Assembly: GCA_030803735.1 (NCBI GenBank)
Contig: JAURUC010000001.1
Coordinates: 808,501 to 872,500 of the forward strand
Length of the DNA: 64,000 nucleotides
Source of the DNA: Actinopolyspora lacussalsi
GTDB lineage: Bacteria; Actinomycetota; Actinomycetes; Mycobacteriales; Pseudonocardiaceae
Direction of reading: 5' to 3'
Part shown: positions 37,516 through 46,319 of the stretch, piece after piece
How positions within the stretch are numbered: position 1 is the stretch's first letter
How the letters are laid out: the number at the start of each line of letters is the position of its first letter
The notes under the pieces: model-generated
What the model was told of the DNA's origin: nothing
Database searches by the model: none
What the model saw: only the letters and a program-made list of their open reading frames with translations
Translations under genes and position numbers: made by a program

Positions 37516-38498
37516 GTGTTTTCCCCCGTAGTTCGTTGTGCCCACAGGTAAATCACCGTGATCAGCAACAGCAGCCCGGTCATCACCACTCCGATGGCCG
37601 ACCCGAGCCCGTAATTCGATCCGGCGAACGCCTCCTGGTAGGCGTAGACGTTGAGTACGAGATTCTGTCCCGCGATTCCGCCGCCGTCGGTCATCACGTA
37701 TATCTGTGTGAAGATCTTGAAATCCCAGATGATCGACTGAATGGTGGCGATGATCAAAAGCGGTCGTAGCATCGGCAGTAGCACGCTTCGAGCGGTGCGC
37801 CAGGTCGAGGCCCCGTCCAGCGAGGCGGCCTCGACGATCTCGCCGGGAATGGCCTTGATGCCCGCGTACATCGTCACCATCACGAACGGGAACGAGCACC
37901 AGATGACCTCACCGGCCACGAGGCCGAATGCGGTGAACCGGTCGTAGGTCCAGGAGAATCCCTCCATACCCTGCCAACCGAGCCCGCTCAGCACTTCGTT
38001 CACCAACCCGAAGTTCTGGTCGAACAGGAAGAGCCACACTGTCGAACCGGCAACCGCCGGGGTCGCCCAGGCACCGAGTGCCGCGAGGAAAAGCAGGGTG
38101 CGGGGAAGCCAGCGGACCCTGCCGGCCAGCACGGCCAGCGCGATCCCCACCGACAGGCTGCCCAGCACGCAGACCGCGGCGAACCCACAGGTGTTGACCA
38201 GCACCATCCAGAAACGGCTGTCGCTGAGCAGCGTCGCATAGTTGCCCAGCCCGAGGAACTCCAGCGGTGCTCCTCCGCTCGCCTGAGCCTGTCCGTACTC
38301 GTACAGCGACAGTTGTACGAGCTGGTACAGCGGGTAGGCCATCACCGCGATCAGCAGTACCCCCGCGGGGGCCAGATAGAGCACCGCGGCGCGGGCCTGT
38401 CCATTGCCCCCGGAGCGACGCCGACGGTGTCCGTGTCGTGTTTCAGTGTCCCCTGGTGGCGTTCTCGGATCGGATTCGGTGGTCAGCTCGGCTGTCAT
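37512..38498 (-). CDS. ABC sugar permease, MalF type
   Basis: 328 residues: a charged N-terminal tail, then six helices of the CUT1 family. The EAA loop reads EIVEAASLDGASTWRTARSV followed by LPMLRP. It lies between the binding-protein gene and the MalG-type permease gene. The 181-base gap before it has a hairpin that could lower its expression relative to the binding protein. By position it corresponds to DasB. Confidence 0.9.
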   Translation of the reverse strand: MTAELTTESDPRTPPGDTETRHGHRRRRSGGNGQARAAVLYLAPAGVLLIAVMAYPLYQLVQLSLYEYGQAQASGGAPLEFLGLGNYATLLSDSRFWMVLVNTCGFAAVCVLGSLSVGIALAVLAGRVRWLPRTLLFLAALGAWATPAVAGSTVWLFLFDQNFGLVNEVLSGLGWQGMEGFSWTYDRFTAFGLVAGEVIWCSFPFVMVTMYAGIKAIPGEIVEAASLDGASTWRTARSVLLPMLRPLLIIATIQSIIWDFKIFTQIYVMTDGGGIAGQNLVLNVYAYQEAFAGSNYGLGSAIGVVMTGLLLLITVIYLWAQRTTGENT

Positions 38499-38616
38499 CG
38501 GCTGGAACCTTCTGGATCGGGTGGTGGCCGGCTTCCCCGCGGTGCTCTGTCAGGTCTCGCGGTGCCCGCTCGGATGCGGCTGTCGCGGGGGTCTTCGGTG
38601 TGACCGAGCCGAACGG

Positions 38617-38641
38617 CCCCTCGTGGTCCGCCCGCGAGGGG
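38617..38641 (-). promoter_or_regulatory. Intra-operon hairpin between binding protein and permease genes
   Basis: CCCCTCG (38617-38623) pairs with CGAGGGG (38635-38641), with an 11-base loop, in the gap between the solute-binding gene and the first permease. Such hairpins often protect or attenuate messages so that the binding protein is made in excess. Confidence 0.5.
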
Positions 38642-38679
38642 AGCCGAGCGAGCACCGCGGAAATCGAGTCGACGAACTC

Positions 38680-39966
38680 CTACCGGTCGCCGAATGCGCT
38701 GTTCATCCGTTCGGCCGCCCGCTGGGTGGCCGGACGGACCTCCTCGCCGGTGGCGATCCGCTGTGCCATCGTCGGCAGGATCTCCTGCGCGTCGATCTCG
38801 GACCACGCCGGCGTGCTCGGAACGAAACGGGTTCCGGCCTGCAGCGTGTCGATGAACGGCTCGACGGCCGGATCGTCGGCTGCCACCCTGTCCTGCACGT
38901 CCTCGAAGGTGGGCAGATAACTCATCGCCTCGTACATCCGGCGCTGGTATTTCTTGCCCGCCAGCACCTTGATGAATTCCTGGGCGAGGGTGGAATGGTC
39001 CGAGGACCGCAGCACTCCGAGCAGGTTGCCACCCGCGAACGCGGGCGCGATAGAACCGGTTCGTTGCCCCGGAAGTGGCACCACGTCGTACTTGTCCCCG
39101 GCGGCCCCCTGGTTGACGGCGGTTCGGTTGAAGTCCCCGCCGATGGTCATGGCCGCCTTGCCCCCAGCGAACGCCTGGACGCTTTCGGTGCCGGTCAGTT
39201 GCGCACACTGGTCCGGTGGGCAGATCGCCGGATCAAGCAGGCTGGTATAGGTGCGTACTCCGCGGCGGGAGGCCTCGCCGTCGATGGCGGACCGCCACGA
39301 GCCGTTCCCGCGCTCGGCGAGTTCACCACCGGCTGCCCAGATGAACGGCATCATCGCGTAGGTGTACTTGCCGCCCGCGGCGATACCGTACATGTCCGGC
39401 CGTTCCGAACGGATCCTGCGAGCGGTCTCGACGAGTTCACCGAGACTGCGCGGTGGTTCGAGTCCCAGCTCGTCGAACACGTCGGTGCGGTAGTACAGCG
39501 CCCGTACGCCGGTGAACCAGGGGACTCCGTAGACCTTGTCGTCGACTTTGGCCGTATCGAGCACCGAGTCGGAAAGGTCGGTCGCCGCGGGCCAGTCCTC
39601 GATCATGCCGGTGAGATCCGACATTCCGCCTGCCGTGACGTAGCTGGCGAGATCGGTGTTGCCGAACTCCGCCACGTCGGGGGCACTGGAGGGGTCATTG
39701 AAGGCGCCGGTGAAGCGTTCCGATCGCGTGTCCACCGCGATGTAGCGGACTTCGACGGTGACGTCCCGGTGGTTCTTCTCGAATTCCTCCACCGCGGCAT
39801 TGACGACCTTTTCCTTCGGGTCACGGTTGGCCTCGTCGAACAGCCACACCCGAAGGGTTCCGGTGCGGCTGTCCGCACCGGAGTTCGATTGATCCACCTG
39901 GGGTGGCCCGCATCCCACCAGCAACGTCGCCACGATCGCGGCGGTGGCTAATTTCCAGAACCGCAT
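38680..39966 (-). CDS. ABC sugar-binding lipoprotein, DasA-like
   Basis: 428 residues. The N-terminus is a lipoprotein signal with lipobox LLVGC, so it is anchored outside the membrane. The family-1 extracellular solute-binding fold is seen, with LRVWLFDEANR and the aromatic and acidic stretches (KVYGVPWFTGVRALYYRT; TYAMMPFIWAAGGE) of the sugar cleft. A GGAGG ribosome site precedes the ATG. It is the first gene of an operon with two permeases and a hexosaminidase, and its promoter has DasR-like operators, so N,N'-diacetylchitobiose or a relative is the likely ligand. No ATPase gene follows; in Streptomyces a shared MsiK serves such systems. Confidence 0.88.
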   Translation of the reverse strand: MRFWKLATAAIVATLLVGCGPPQVDQSNSGADSRTGTLRVWLFDEANRDPKEKVVNAAVEEFEKNHRDVTVEVRYIAVDTRSERFTGAFNDPSSAPDVAEFGNTDLASYVTAGGMSDLTGMIEDWPAATDLSDSVLDTAKVDDKVYGVPWFTGVRALYYRTDVFDELGLEPPRSLGELVETARRIRSERPDMYGIAAGGKYTYAMMPFIWAAGGELAERGNGSWRSAIDGEASRRGVRTYTSLLDPAICPPDQCAQLTGTESVQAFAGGKAAMTIGGDFNRTAVNQGAAGDKYDVVPLPGQRTGSIAPAFAGGNLLGVLRSSDHSTLAQEFIKVLAGKKYQRRMYEAMSYLPTFEDVQDRVAADDPAVEPFIDTLQAGTRFVPSTPAWSEIDAQEILPTMAQRIATGEEVRPATQRAAERMNSAFGDR

Positions 39967-40020
39967 GACACCTCCGTTGCGTTGAATGCAACGTCTGTTC
40001 TGTTCTGTGCAATGTGCTCG

Positions 40021-40049
40021 ATGCTAAGTGGACCACTGAGTGGACACAA
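40021..40049 (-). promoter_or_regulatory. Promoter of the DasA-like operon
   Basis: Minus strand: -35 box TTGTGT (40049-40044) and -10 box TAGCAT (40026-40021), 17 bases apart. Transcription would start about 47 bases before the ATG. The palindrome AGTGGTCCACT lies inside the spacer, as expected of an operator that blocks polymerase. Confidence 0.55.
40027..40037. promoter_or_regulatory. Palindromic operator in promoter spacer, DasR-like
   Basis: AGTGGACCACT, a perfect inverted repeat around one base, keeps the outer halves AGTGG/CCACT of the Streptomyces DasR consensus (AGTGGTCTAGACCACT) but lacks the central bases. It lies between the -35 and -10 boxes. Confidence 0.45.
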
Positions 40050-40060
40050 GGTTTAGACCT
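40049..40060. promoter_or_regulatory. DasR-like operator upstream of the binding-protein gene
   Basis: AGGTTTAGACCT, an almost perfect palindrome, resembles the core TGGTCTAGACCA of DasR sites. It touches the -35 box. DasR is released by glucosamine-6-phosphate, so the operon would be induced by amino sugars. Confidence 0.5.
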
Positions 40061-40258
40061 GTAAAAGGAGACAACTTCTTCCGGGAGTGCGGTGGGTCCA
40101 CGGTGGAACAGCCGCTGTCTCCCCGTGCTCCGCCCGTCACCGCAGCGGGGTGTCTCGGGGGTGCTCTCGCCCGGGGCGCTCGGTGTGACGTGGTCCGACG
40201 GGAGGACCCGAGTTCGCCCGACGGGAAAGCAGGGGGCGGGACCGCCGTCACCGGTGCG

Positions 40259-41389
40259 CTACAGCGCGACCACGGCGACACCGGGGACCTCCACGGTGTC
40301 GACCACCGGGCTCAACGAGCCCGTCGTACAGTCGCGCGAGAACCTGGTGACCGTTCCCGAGTTCTGGTTGGCCACGTGGAGCCAACGTCGAGTCCGGTCC
40401 AAAGTGCAGTGCCGAGGCCAGTCCCCACCGGTATCGGTCGTGCCTGTCAGGTGCAATCGTGTTCCCCGCTCGCTCAGCTTGAAGTGAGCGACGGTGTTAT
40501 CGCCCCGGTTGGTGACGTAGCAGTCGTCGTCGCGAGTGACGACGATCTCCGCCGGATAGTTCTCCCCCGCGGCGTCCGGTGGGCGAGTGCTGACACTCTC
40601 GCCCAGCTCGAAAGTTCCCGCCGCGGCATCCCAACGCAGTACCGTCACCGTGCTGGCCAACTCGTTGAGCAGGTAGGCGTGCCTGCCGTCCGGATGAAAG
40701 GCCAAGTGGCGAGGTCCGCTGCCGGTTGGGGCGGACAGCCGTTGGTTTCGGTGCAGCTCGCCTGACGCGGTGTCCAGCCGGTAGGTGAAGACCGCGTCCG
40801 CACCCAGATCGACCGCCACGACCCAGCGTCCGCTCGGATCGGTGATGACCTGATGTGCGTGGGGCGCGCGCGGTTCGGAGGTGTGCCGAACCAGATCCGT
40901 CGATTCCCCGACGCCGCCGTCCACCTCCAACCGGTGAACCGCGACAGTGCCGTCGGTGTAGTTGGCCGTCAGCAGAAACCGTCCGCTGGGATGCACGCTG
41001 AGATGCGTCGGCCCCGCGCCTCGGCTGGAGCGTGTGTTGATGATCCTTGGGTTCCGCGGATCCCACAGGCTCAGCGCCGTCACGGTACCGTCCGGGACCA
41101 GCTCGTTGGTCGTGTAGAGCACATGCCGGTCGGGTGAGAACGCCAACCACGAGGCGTCGGGTACTCCCTCGACCGAACGGATCGGTCGCAGCTGTCCCGA
41201 ACTCAGGTCGTGGGAAGCGACGTCGAAGCCCCTGCCCGGGGGATCGGTCCAGCTGAAGCTGCCCAGGTAGGCGGGCCTGTGGTCACCTCCGGTGCGTGCC
41301 GTGGCAGCGGTGGGCAGAGCGGCCGCCGCTGCCCCCGCCGCGCTCAACGAGGCCAGAAACGTGCGCCGATTCAGTGCGTTCGTCGACAT
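40259..41389 (-). CDS. Tat-exported lactonase family beta-propeller protein
   Basis: 376 residues. The N-terminus NRRTFLASLSAAGAAAAA is a twin-arginine signal ending near ATARTGG. Seven-bladed propeller repeats follow, with FSPDRHVLYTTNE, SVHPSGRFLLTANYTDG and FHPDGRHAYLLNE, as in the 6-phosphogluconolactonase-like (YbhE/CMLE) family. As it is exported it cannot serve the pentose phosphate pathway; a carbohydrate or lactone outside the cell is more likely. A DasR-type operator lies 196 bases before its start, linking it to amino-sugar use. Confidence 0.85.
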   Translation of the reverse strand: MSTNALNRRTFLASLSAAGAAAAALPTAATARTGGDHRPAYLGSFSWTDPPGRGFDVASHDLSSGQLRPIRSVEGVPDASWLAFSPDRHVLYTTNELVPDGTVTALSLWDPRNPRIINTRSSRGAGPTHLSVHPSGRFLLTANYTDGTVAVHRLEVDGGVGESTDLVRHTSEPRAPHAHQVITDPSGRWVVAVDLGADAVFTYRLDTASGELHRNQRLSAPTGSGPRHLAFHPDGRHAYLLNELASTVTVLRWDAAAGTFELGESVSTRPPDAAGENYPAEIVVTRDDDCYVTNRGDNTVAHFKLSERGTRLHLTGTTDTGGDWPRHCTLDRTRRWLHVANQNSGTVTRFSRDCTTGSLSPVVDTVEVPGVAVVAL

Positions 41390-41717
41390 GACTCTCCTGT
41401 TTCCCCGCGGTGCCCGGAGCCCGCTCGCTCCGGTCCGCTGCGCTTCGTCTCCTCGCGGGGTGCTCCGCCGAGAACCGACGGGCCGGAGCGGAGTCCCCGC
41501 CTCGGTCCGAACACGGGCGTCCTACCGTTCGGTCGAACCCCTGTGCCGATCTCCGTCGACTCAGTGTGCCCCAGCTCCCGACGGTGGACTAGACCAAAAT
41601 TCACGGTGGCGGATTCCGGACAACTTCTTGACCGGGTCCGGAGGTGCCGCTCGGGTCACCCGCTGGAACGTCCCCTCCGGACAGCGCTCGGGAGGGAGGG
41701 AGCGGAGGACCTCTCTC
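41390..41717. other. Gap between lactonase and D-aminoacylase genes
   Basis: About 328 bases. It holds the DasR-like site at 41585-41596 and presumably the lactonase promoter. No gene is supported. Confidence 0.5.
41585..41596. promoter_or_regulatory. Strong DasR-like operator upstream of the lactonase gene
   Basis: TGGACTAGACCA matches 11 of 12 bases of the DasR core TGGTCTAGACCA (minus strand TGGTCTAGTCCA). It lies 196 bases before the lactonase start, on the same side as its promoter. Confidence 0.6.
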
Positions 41718-43322
41718 TCAGACGGTTCCCCCGGTGCCGTGCCGCAGCGCTCGTCCCGGTGTGGCGTCGTTGCGTTCCCCGTGCTCGAGCACGGGGACAC
41801 CGTTGACCATTACGTGGCTGATTCCGCTGGGTCGCGCACGCGGTCGTTCGAACGTCGCGTTGTCGCGGATCTCGTCCGGGTCGAACAGCACGAGGTCCGC
41901 GACCATGCCCCGCCGTACGAGTCCTCTGTCGGACAGCCCGAGTCGGAGTGCCGGCGTCGAGGTCATGTGGCGGATGCACTCCGGGAGATCGAGCAACCCG
42001 AGCTCCCGCACGTATCGCGCTAGATAACGCGGGAACGTCCCCCACCCGCGGGGATGTGGCCGTTCACCGAGCAGCAGGCCGTCGCTGCCGACGGTGTGCA
42101 TTCGGTGTCGCATGATGGCACGCACGTTCTCCTCGTGACCGACGTGCATCAGGCAGGAACTGCCCAGTTCGTCCGACAGCAGGGTGTCCAGGTAGAGCTC
42201 CCCCGGAGGTACCCCTTCGACATTGGCCGCGGTCGCGATGTCGCGCCCGACCAGGTGACCGGTTTTGTCCGGGTGCCGTACCCCGTTGATCTCGATGGCG
42301 CTCCAGTCGATCGGTACGCCGTGCGCACCGTCGGAGCCTTCCACCTCCATCTCACGCAGCACACGTTTCCTGCTGTCCGGATCGGACAGCCTTCGTAACG
42401 TTGCCTCGACACCACCGCTGAACATCCAGCTGGGAAGCAGCGCGTGCAGCGAGGTGCACCCCGCCAGGTAAGGGTAGGAATCCATCGTGATCCCGACTCC
42501 CGAGTCCAATGCCTCGTCCAGCATCGCCAGCAGTTCGGGAGCGCGCCCCCGGTTCACGTCGAAATTCACCGTCGCGTGTGCGAGGTGCAACGAGCAGCCG
42601 GACTGCCGACTGATCCGGATCATCTCCTCGTAACCGGCAAGGGCGCCGGCACCGTAGCTGCGGTGGTGTGGGCAGTGGTAGCCGCCGTACTCGGCGACCA
42701 CCTCGCACAGCGAGGCGAGTTCGGACGTCGTGGCGTACATGCCGGGTGCGTAGGTCAGTCCGGAGGACATGCCGAACGCCCCCTCGGACATTCCCCGCGC
42801 CAGTTCCTCGCGCATCCGTGCCAGTTCGGTTTCCGAGGGGGGACGGTTTTCCGAGCCCACACACAGCATCCTGAGCGTGCCGTGCGGAACCAGGTACGCG
42901 GCGTTCGTAGCGATCCCTCGATCGATGCGATCCAGGTACTCGCCCACACCACGCCAGTTCCAGTCGAAGTCGGCTGGATCGCCGTTCCAACCCGCCAGCT
43001 GGGTACGCAGGTTCCGCAGCGTTCGGTCGTCGACGGGAGCGTAGGAAAGCCCGTCCTGACCGATCACCTCCGTGGTCACCCCTTGCGCCACCTTGGCGGT
43101 GTGCCGGTGATCGGTGAGCAGCAGCAGGTCCGAGTGCGCGTGCATGTCGACGAATCCGGGGGAAAGCACCATACCGTCAGCGGCTATGGTGCGTCTGCCG
43201 CGCAGACTCCCGGGGCTGTCGACGGCCGAGATACGACCCGCGCCGATCGTCACGTCGGCTTCGAAGGGCGGTGCTCCGCTGCCGTCGACCACCACCGCGC
43301 CCCGAATCAGGCTCTCGTCCAT
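41718..43322 (-). CDS. N-acyl-D-amino-acid deacylase (D-aminoacylase)
   Basis: Amidohydrolase-fold enzyme of 534 residues that frees D-amino acids from N-acyl forms. Zinc ligands are H61 and H63 in GFVDMHAHSD, and the family pieces TTEVIGQDGLSYAPV, GMSSGLTYAPGMYA, LHLAHAT and MHTVGSDGLL are seen. The ATG at 43322 has GGAGG six bases upstream, and the longer frame is unsupported. It is downstream of the PLP enzyme gene on the same strand, forming a D-amino-acid module. Confidence 0.92.
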   Translation of the reverse strand: MDESLIRGAVVVDGSGAPPFEADVTIGAGRISAVDSPGSLRGRRTIAADGMVLSPGFVDMHAHSDLLLLTDHRHTAKVAQGVTTEVIGQDGLSYAPVDDRTLRNLRTQLAGWNGDPADFDWNWRGVGEYLDRIDRGIATNAAYLVPHGTLRMLCVGSENRPPSETELARMREELARGMSEGAFGMSSGLTYAPGMYATTSELASLCEVVAEYGGYHCPHHRSYGAGALAGYEEMIRISRQSGCSLHLAHATVNFDVNRGRAPELLAMLDEALDSGVGITMDSYPYLAGCTSLHALLPSWMFSGGVEATLRRLSDPDSRKRVLREMEVEGSDGAHGVPIDWSAIEINGVRHPDKTGHLVGRDIATAANVEGVPPGELYLDTLLSDELGSSCLMHVGHEENVRAIMRHRMHTVGSDGLLLGERPHPRGWGTFPRYLARYVRELGLLDLPECIRHMTSTPALRLGLSDRGLVRRGMVADLVLFDPDEIRDNATFERPRARPSGISHVMVNGVPVLEHGERNDATPGRALRHGTGGTV

Positions 43323-43525
43323 CCTCGCCTCCGTTCCGGTGTGTTCCCGACACCTTCTCGGTTTCCGTGGAGCGGATAACCGACGTGATGTGTCCCGTGC
43401 CGCTTCCCGGCGGAAGAACCGCCGCGAAAGTTCGCCCTGATCGCCCGAGCGACACCGTTGCCGCGCCTGTCGGAAGCCGCGCCGGGCCGGCCGCCTGCTC
43501 GGCTTCCGGGAACACGGAGAGTCGT

Positions 43526-44833
43526 TCAGAAGAAAGTACGCACCAGATCCACGACCTTCCCGTTGTCCACGAGCGGTATGAGCTGCCACTTGTCGAACGT
43601 CGTGCAGGGGTGCGACAGTCCGCACTCGACCCAGTCGCCCACGGAGATCTCCGAGTTGGCCGGGACCGACAGGAAGGCATGCTGATCGGCCAGTTCGGTA
43701 ACGTGCGAATCGGTCAGAGAGCTCGTGGTGCCGTCCCGTGCCCACAGGGTCCGCGGCTGTGGCAGGGCCTGGTCGAACGAGGCGTCCCGCCTGCCCAACG
43801 TGAGCAGTGCCAGGTTCGGTTCCGGACGTGAGGTCACCTGCGCGAGGATTCGCATGGCGGCGCGGAACGGCTGCTCCGGTCCGGCGAGACGGTGTGCCCG
43901 ACCGAAAGGTGACATGGTGCGGTACAAGCCGTGATCATGAGTGATGTACGAACCGCTCCGCAATACCGGAAGTACCGGTGAACCCAACTCCCACGGTGCC
44001 GTGAGCGCCTCGGCCACCTGGTCGAAATAGGAACTCCCGCCCGCGGTGACAACGATTTCCTCCGTTCGGTCGAACATCCCCGCCGCGGCTATCCGCGTGA
44101 CCGACTCCCGCAGTCGAGCCAGATAGGAGTCCACCGCGGTCAGATCCTCGTCACTGAGATCGTGCGAGATCGCACCCTCGTAGCCACTGACGCCGACGAG
44201 CCGCAACACCGGACTCTCCGACACCGCCCGCGCCACCTCCACCGTTTCCGCGACGGTTCTGGCTCCGGTGCGGCCGTGCTCACCGCCGAGTTCCACCAGT
44301 ACGTCGACCCGCCGACGCGCGCGTTTCGCTGCCAGGACCTTGCTCATCAGTCGCACGCTCGACACCGAATCCACCCAGCAGCCGAACGAGAAACCGGGAT
44401 CGTCGTCGAGTTCGTCAGACAGCCAGCGCAGTCCCGATTCGTCGACCAACTGGTTGGCCAGCAGCACCCGACTGATGCCGAACGCGCGATATACCCGGAG
44501 TTGGCTGACGGTGGCGGCGGTCATCGCCCACGCGCCGTGGTCGAGCTGTCGTTGGAACAGCTGCGGTGCCATCGTCGTCTTGCCGTGTGGTGCCAGCAGC
44601 ACCTCTCGCGAGGCACACCAGTCGGCCATCGTCGTCAAGTTGTGTTCCAGCGCCGAACGGTCCAACAGCAACAGCGGACCCACGAATCCGCTCCCGGTGA
44701 TCTCCGGCTCCGTTCGGAGGAACTCCGTGATCGTGCTCCCGAAGGCTTCGGACGGCACGGCCTTGAACCGCCAGTCGAGCCGTTCTTCCCGGAGGGCACC
44801 TACCGCGGTCCGATCCATCGTCGCTGCTCGCAC
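43526..44833 (-). CDS. PLP-dependent D-amino-acid enzyme (D-serine dehydratase/D-threonine aldolase-like)
   Basis: 435 residues, alanine-racemase fold type III. The PLP lysine is K85 in LLAPHGKTTMAP, and the C-terminal metal-binding segment reads CGLSHPCTTFDKW, as in DSD1-type D-serine dehydratases and D-threonine aldolases. It probably breaks down the D-amino acids released by the D-aminoacylase downstream. The GTG at 44833 has GGAG five bases upstream; an ATG at 44818 is an alternative. The gene is divergent from an IclR regulator. Confidence 0.85.
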   Translation of the reverse strand: MRAATMDRTAVGALREERLDWRFKAVPSEAFGSTITEFLRTEPEITGSGFVGPLLLLDRSALEHNLTTMADWCASREVLLAPHGKTTMAPQLFQRQLDHGAWAMTAATVSQLRVYRAFGISRVLLANQLVDESGLRWLSDELDDDPGFSFGCWVDSVSSVRLMSKVLAAKRARRRVDVLVELGGEHGRTGARTVAETVEVARAVSESPVLRLVGVSGYEGAISHDLSDEDLTAVDSYLARLRESVTRIAAAGMFDRTEEIVVTAGGSSYFDQVAEALTAPWELGSPVLPVLRSGSYITHDHGLYRTMSPFGRAHRLAGPEQPFRAAMRILAQVTSRPEPNLALLTLGRRDASFDQALPQPRTLWARDGTTSSLTDSHVTELADQHAFLSVPANSEISVGDWVECGLSHPCTTFDKWQLIPLVDNGKVVDLVRTFF

Positions 44834-44853
44834 TGGATCTCCAATTGCGCCTA

Positions 44854-44871
44854 ATGCAACAGATATTGCAT
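44854..44871. promoter_or_regulatory. Candidate IclR operator between divergent genes
   Basis: ATGCAA-CAGATA-TTGCAT, a perfect 6+6 inverted repeat with a 6-base spacer, lies in the AT-rich gap between the PLP enzyme gene (minus) and the iclR-type gene (plus). TTGC at 44845-44848 and GCAA at 44856-44859 form an overlapping partial dyad. Position favours an operator controlling both directions. Confidence 0.5.
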
Positions 44872-44977
44872 ATATTGATAAAGTGTTGTTTAGCAGTTCG
44901 CAAGGTGGCCGTCAACGGAACCGCTGCCGGAAGCTTCTTCCGGATGCCCAGCGCGATCTCCAAGAGGTAGGGCACCG

Positions 44978-45772
44978 ATGGTTGGTGGAACGGTTGACGA
45001 CAGTGAAAAGGACCACGGAATGAGCCAGAGCCTGCGGCGTGGACTCGCGCTGCTGACCGAGTTGGCCGACGGGCCCCGCAACCTCGACCAGCTCGCGGAG
45101 GCGGTGGGAGTGCACAAATCCACCGTCATGCGGCTGCTGCGCTCGTTGGAGGCCGACAGGTTCGTCAAACGCTCCGATGTGTACCGCTATCGCCTCGGAA
45201 GCGCACTGTTCGAATTGGCCAACCGTGCGTTGGACGGGATCGACGTGCGCGACACGGCCCGCTCCCACCTGCTCGAGCTCGGGGAGAGCACGGGGCACAC
45301 CGTGCACCTGGCCGTTCGCGAGGACGATCAGGTCGTCTACGTGGACAAGGTGGACAGCACCCATGCGGTCCGGATGTACTCGCGTATCGGTGCCCGCGCG
45401 CCGTTGCACTGCACGGCGGTGGGGAAAGTGCTGCTTTCCGGCCTCGACGAGTCCGCCCGCGGGGAGGTCGCCGCCGCGCTGGACTATCCCGCGCTGACGG
45501 ACAACACCATCACCGAACCCGAGCGGTTCCTGGACGAACTGGATCGGGTATCACGATCCGGCTATGCCGTCGATCGCGGTGAGCACGAGGACTTCGTGCA
45601 CTGCATAGCCGCCGGAGTGCGCGATCCCCGCGGCGAGATCGTCGCCGCGGTTTCGCTGTCGGCGCCGAAGGTGTTGTTCGACTTCGACGAACTGCTCGGA
45701 TCGACCGGTGAGCTGTCCCGCGTCTGCGACCGCGTCTCGGTCGAACTCGGTTGGCAGCCACCGGACAGCTGA
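44978..45772 (+). CDS. IclR family transcriptional regulator
   Basis: 264 residues. The winged helix-turn-helix is at about 18-75 (SLRRGLALLTELADGP, LAEAVGVHKSTVMRLLRSLE), and the C-terminal effector domain has RIGARAPLHCTAVGKVLLS and a late C-x-A-A-G motif (HCIAAGVRD). It probably controls the flanking D-amino-acid genes; the effector is unknown. The ATG at 44978 has AGAGGTAGGG upstream; an ATG at 45020 is possible. Confidence 0.9.
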   Translation: MVGGTVDDSEKDHGMSQSLRRGLALLTELADGPRNLDQLAEAVGVHKSTVMRLLRSLEADRFVKRSDVYRYRLGSALFELANRALDGIDVRDTARSHLLELGESTGHTVHLAVREDDQVVYVDKVDSTHAVRMYSRIGARAPLHCTAVGKVLLSGLDESARGEVAAALDYPALTDNTITEPERFLDELDRVSRSGYAVDRGEHEDFVHCIAAGVRDPRGEIVAAVSLSAPKVLFDFDELLGSTGELSRVCDRVSVELGWQPPDS

Positions 45773-45795
45773 TTTCTCTCGAAAGGTGGATACCA

Positions 45796-46185
45796 ATGTC
45801 CAGAACCGTCGTGACCACTCCGAAGGCCCCGACCCCGCCCGCGGGAGTTCCGCTGTCGCAGGCCGTGTGCAAGAGCAACCTGGTGCAGGTCTCGGGACAG
45901 ACGGGTGTTGATCCCGCCACCGGAAAACCGGTGTCGGAATCCGTGGCCGAGCAGACCGAGCAGGCGTTGCGCAACGTTTTCGCCATCCTGGCCGAGGCGG
46001 AGGCGGGAGTTGAGGACGTGCTCATGCTGCGGGTCTACCTCACCGACGTGGCTCACTTCGCGGAGATGAACGAGACCTACGCTCGTGTGGTCGGGGAGCC
46101 CTACCCGGCACGAACCACGGTCTATGTGGGGCTGCCCGCGAATCTGCTCGTCGAGATCGACGCGCTGGCCGTTCGCGGACAGTGA
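45796..46185 (+). CDS. RidA family protein (enamine/imine deaminase)
   Basis: 129 residues. R106 and E120 of the RidA active site are in PYPARTTVYVGLP and LLVEIDALA. Such proteins hydrolyse reactive 2-aminoacrylate or imines made by PLP enzymes, which fits the D-serine dehydratase-like enzyme next door. It follows the IclR gene with a 23-base gap and a GAAAGGTGG ribosome site. Cytoplasmic. Confidence 0.9.
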   Translation: MSRTVVTTPKAPTPPAGVPLSQAVCKSNLVQVSGQTGVDPATGKPVSESVAEQTEQALRNVFAILAEAEAGVEDVLMLRVYLTDVAHFAEMNETYARVVGEPYPARTTVYVGLPANLLVEIDALAVRGQ

Positions 46186-46319
46186 TTCGGTGGTGCCGTT
46201 CACCGGTACCGGCGTTCACCGCGGTGGTGGGGCTCCCATGTGGCCGCCCGACGTTCTCCCCGCGTCGTTTCCCGGGAGCTCTCAGCTTTTTCAAAGCTCG
46301 GCACGTCAGACTGTCCGGG

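Larger units (their letters stand above)
39967..40258. other. Promoter region and gap between the DasA-like and lactonase genes
   Basis: The first 95 bases hold the promoter and operators of the DasA-like operon. The remaining 200 bases up to the lactonase stop show no gene and no clear terminator. Confidence 0.5.

Noticed and set aside
46182..46319. GTG start for the VanJ-like gene overlapping the RidA stop
   Set aside because: The GTGA overlap is tempting, but the extra 46 residues are not protein-like and precede an ATG followed by a typical N-terminus.
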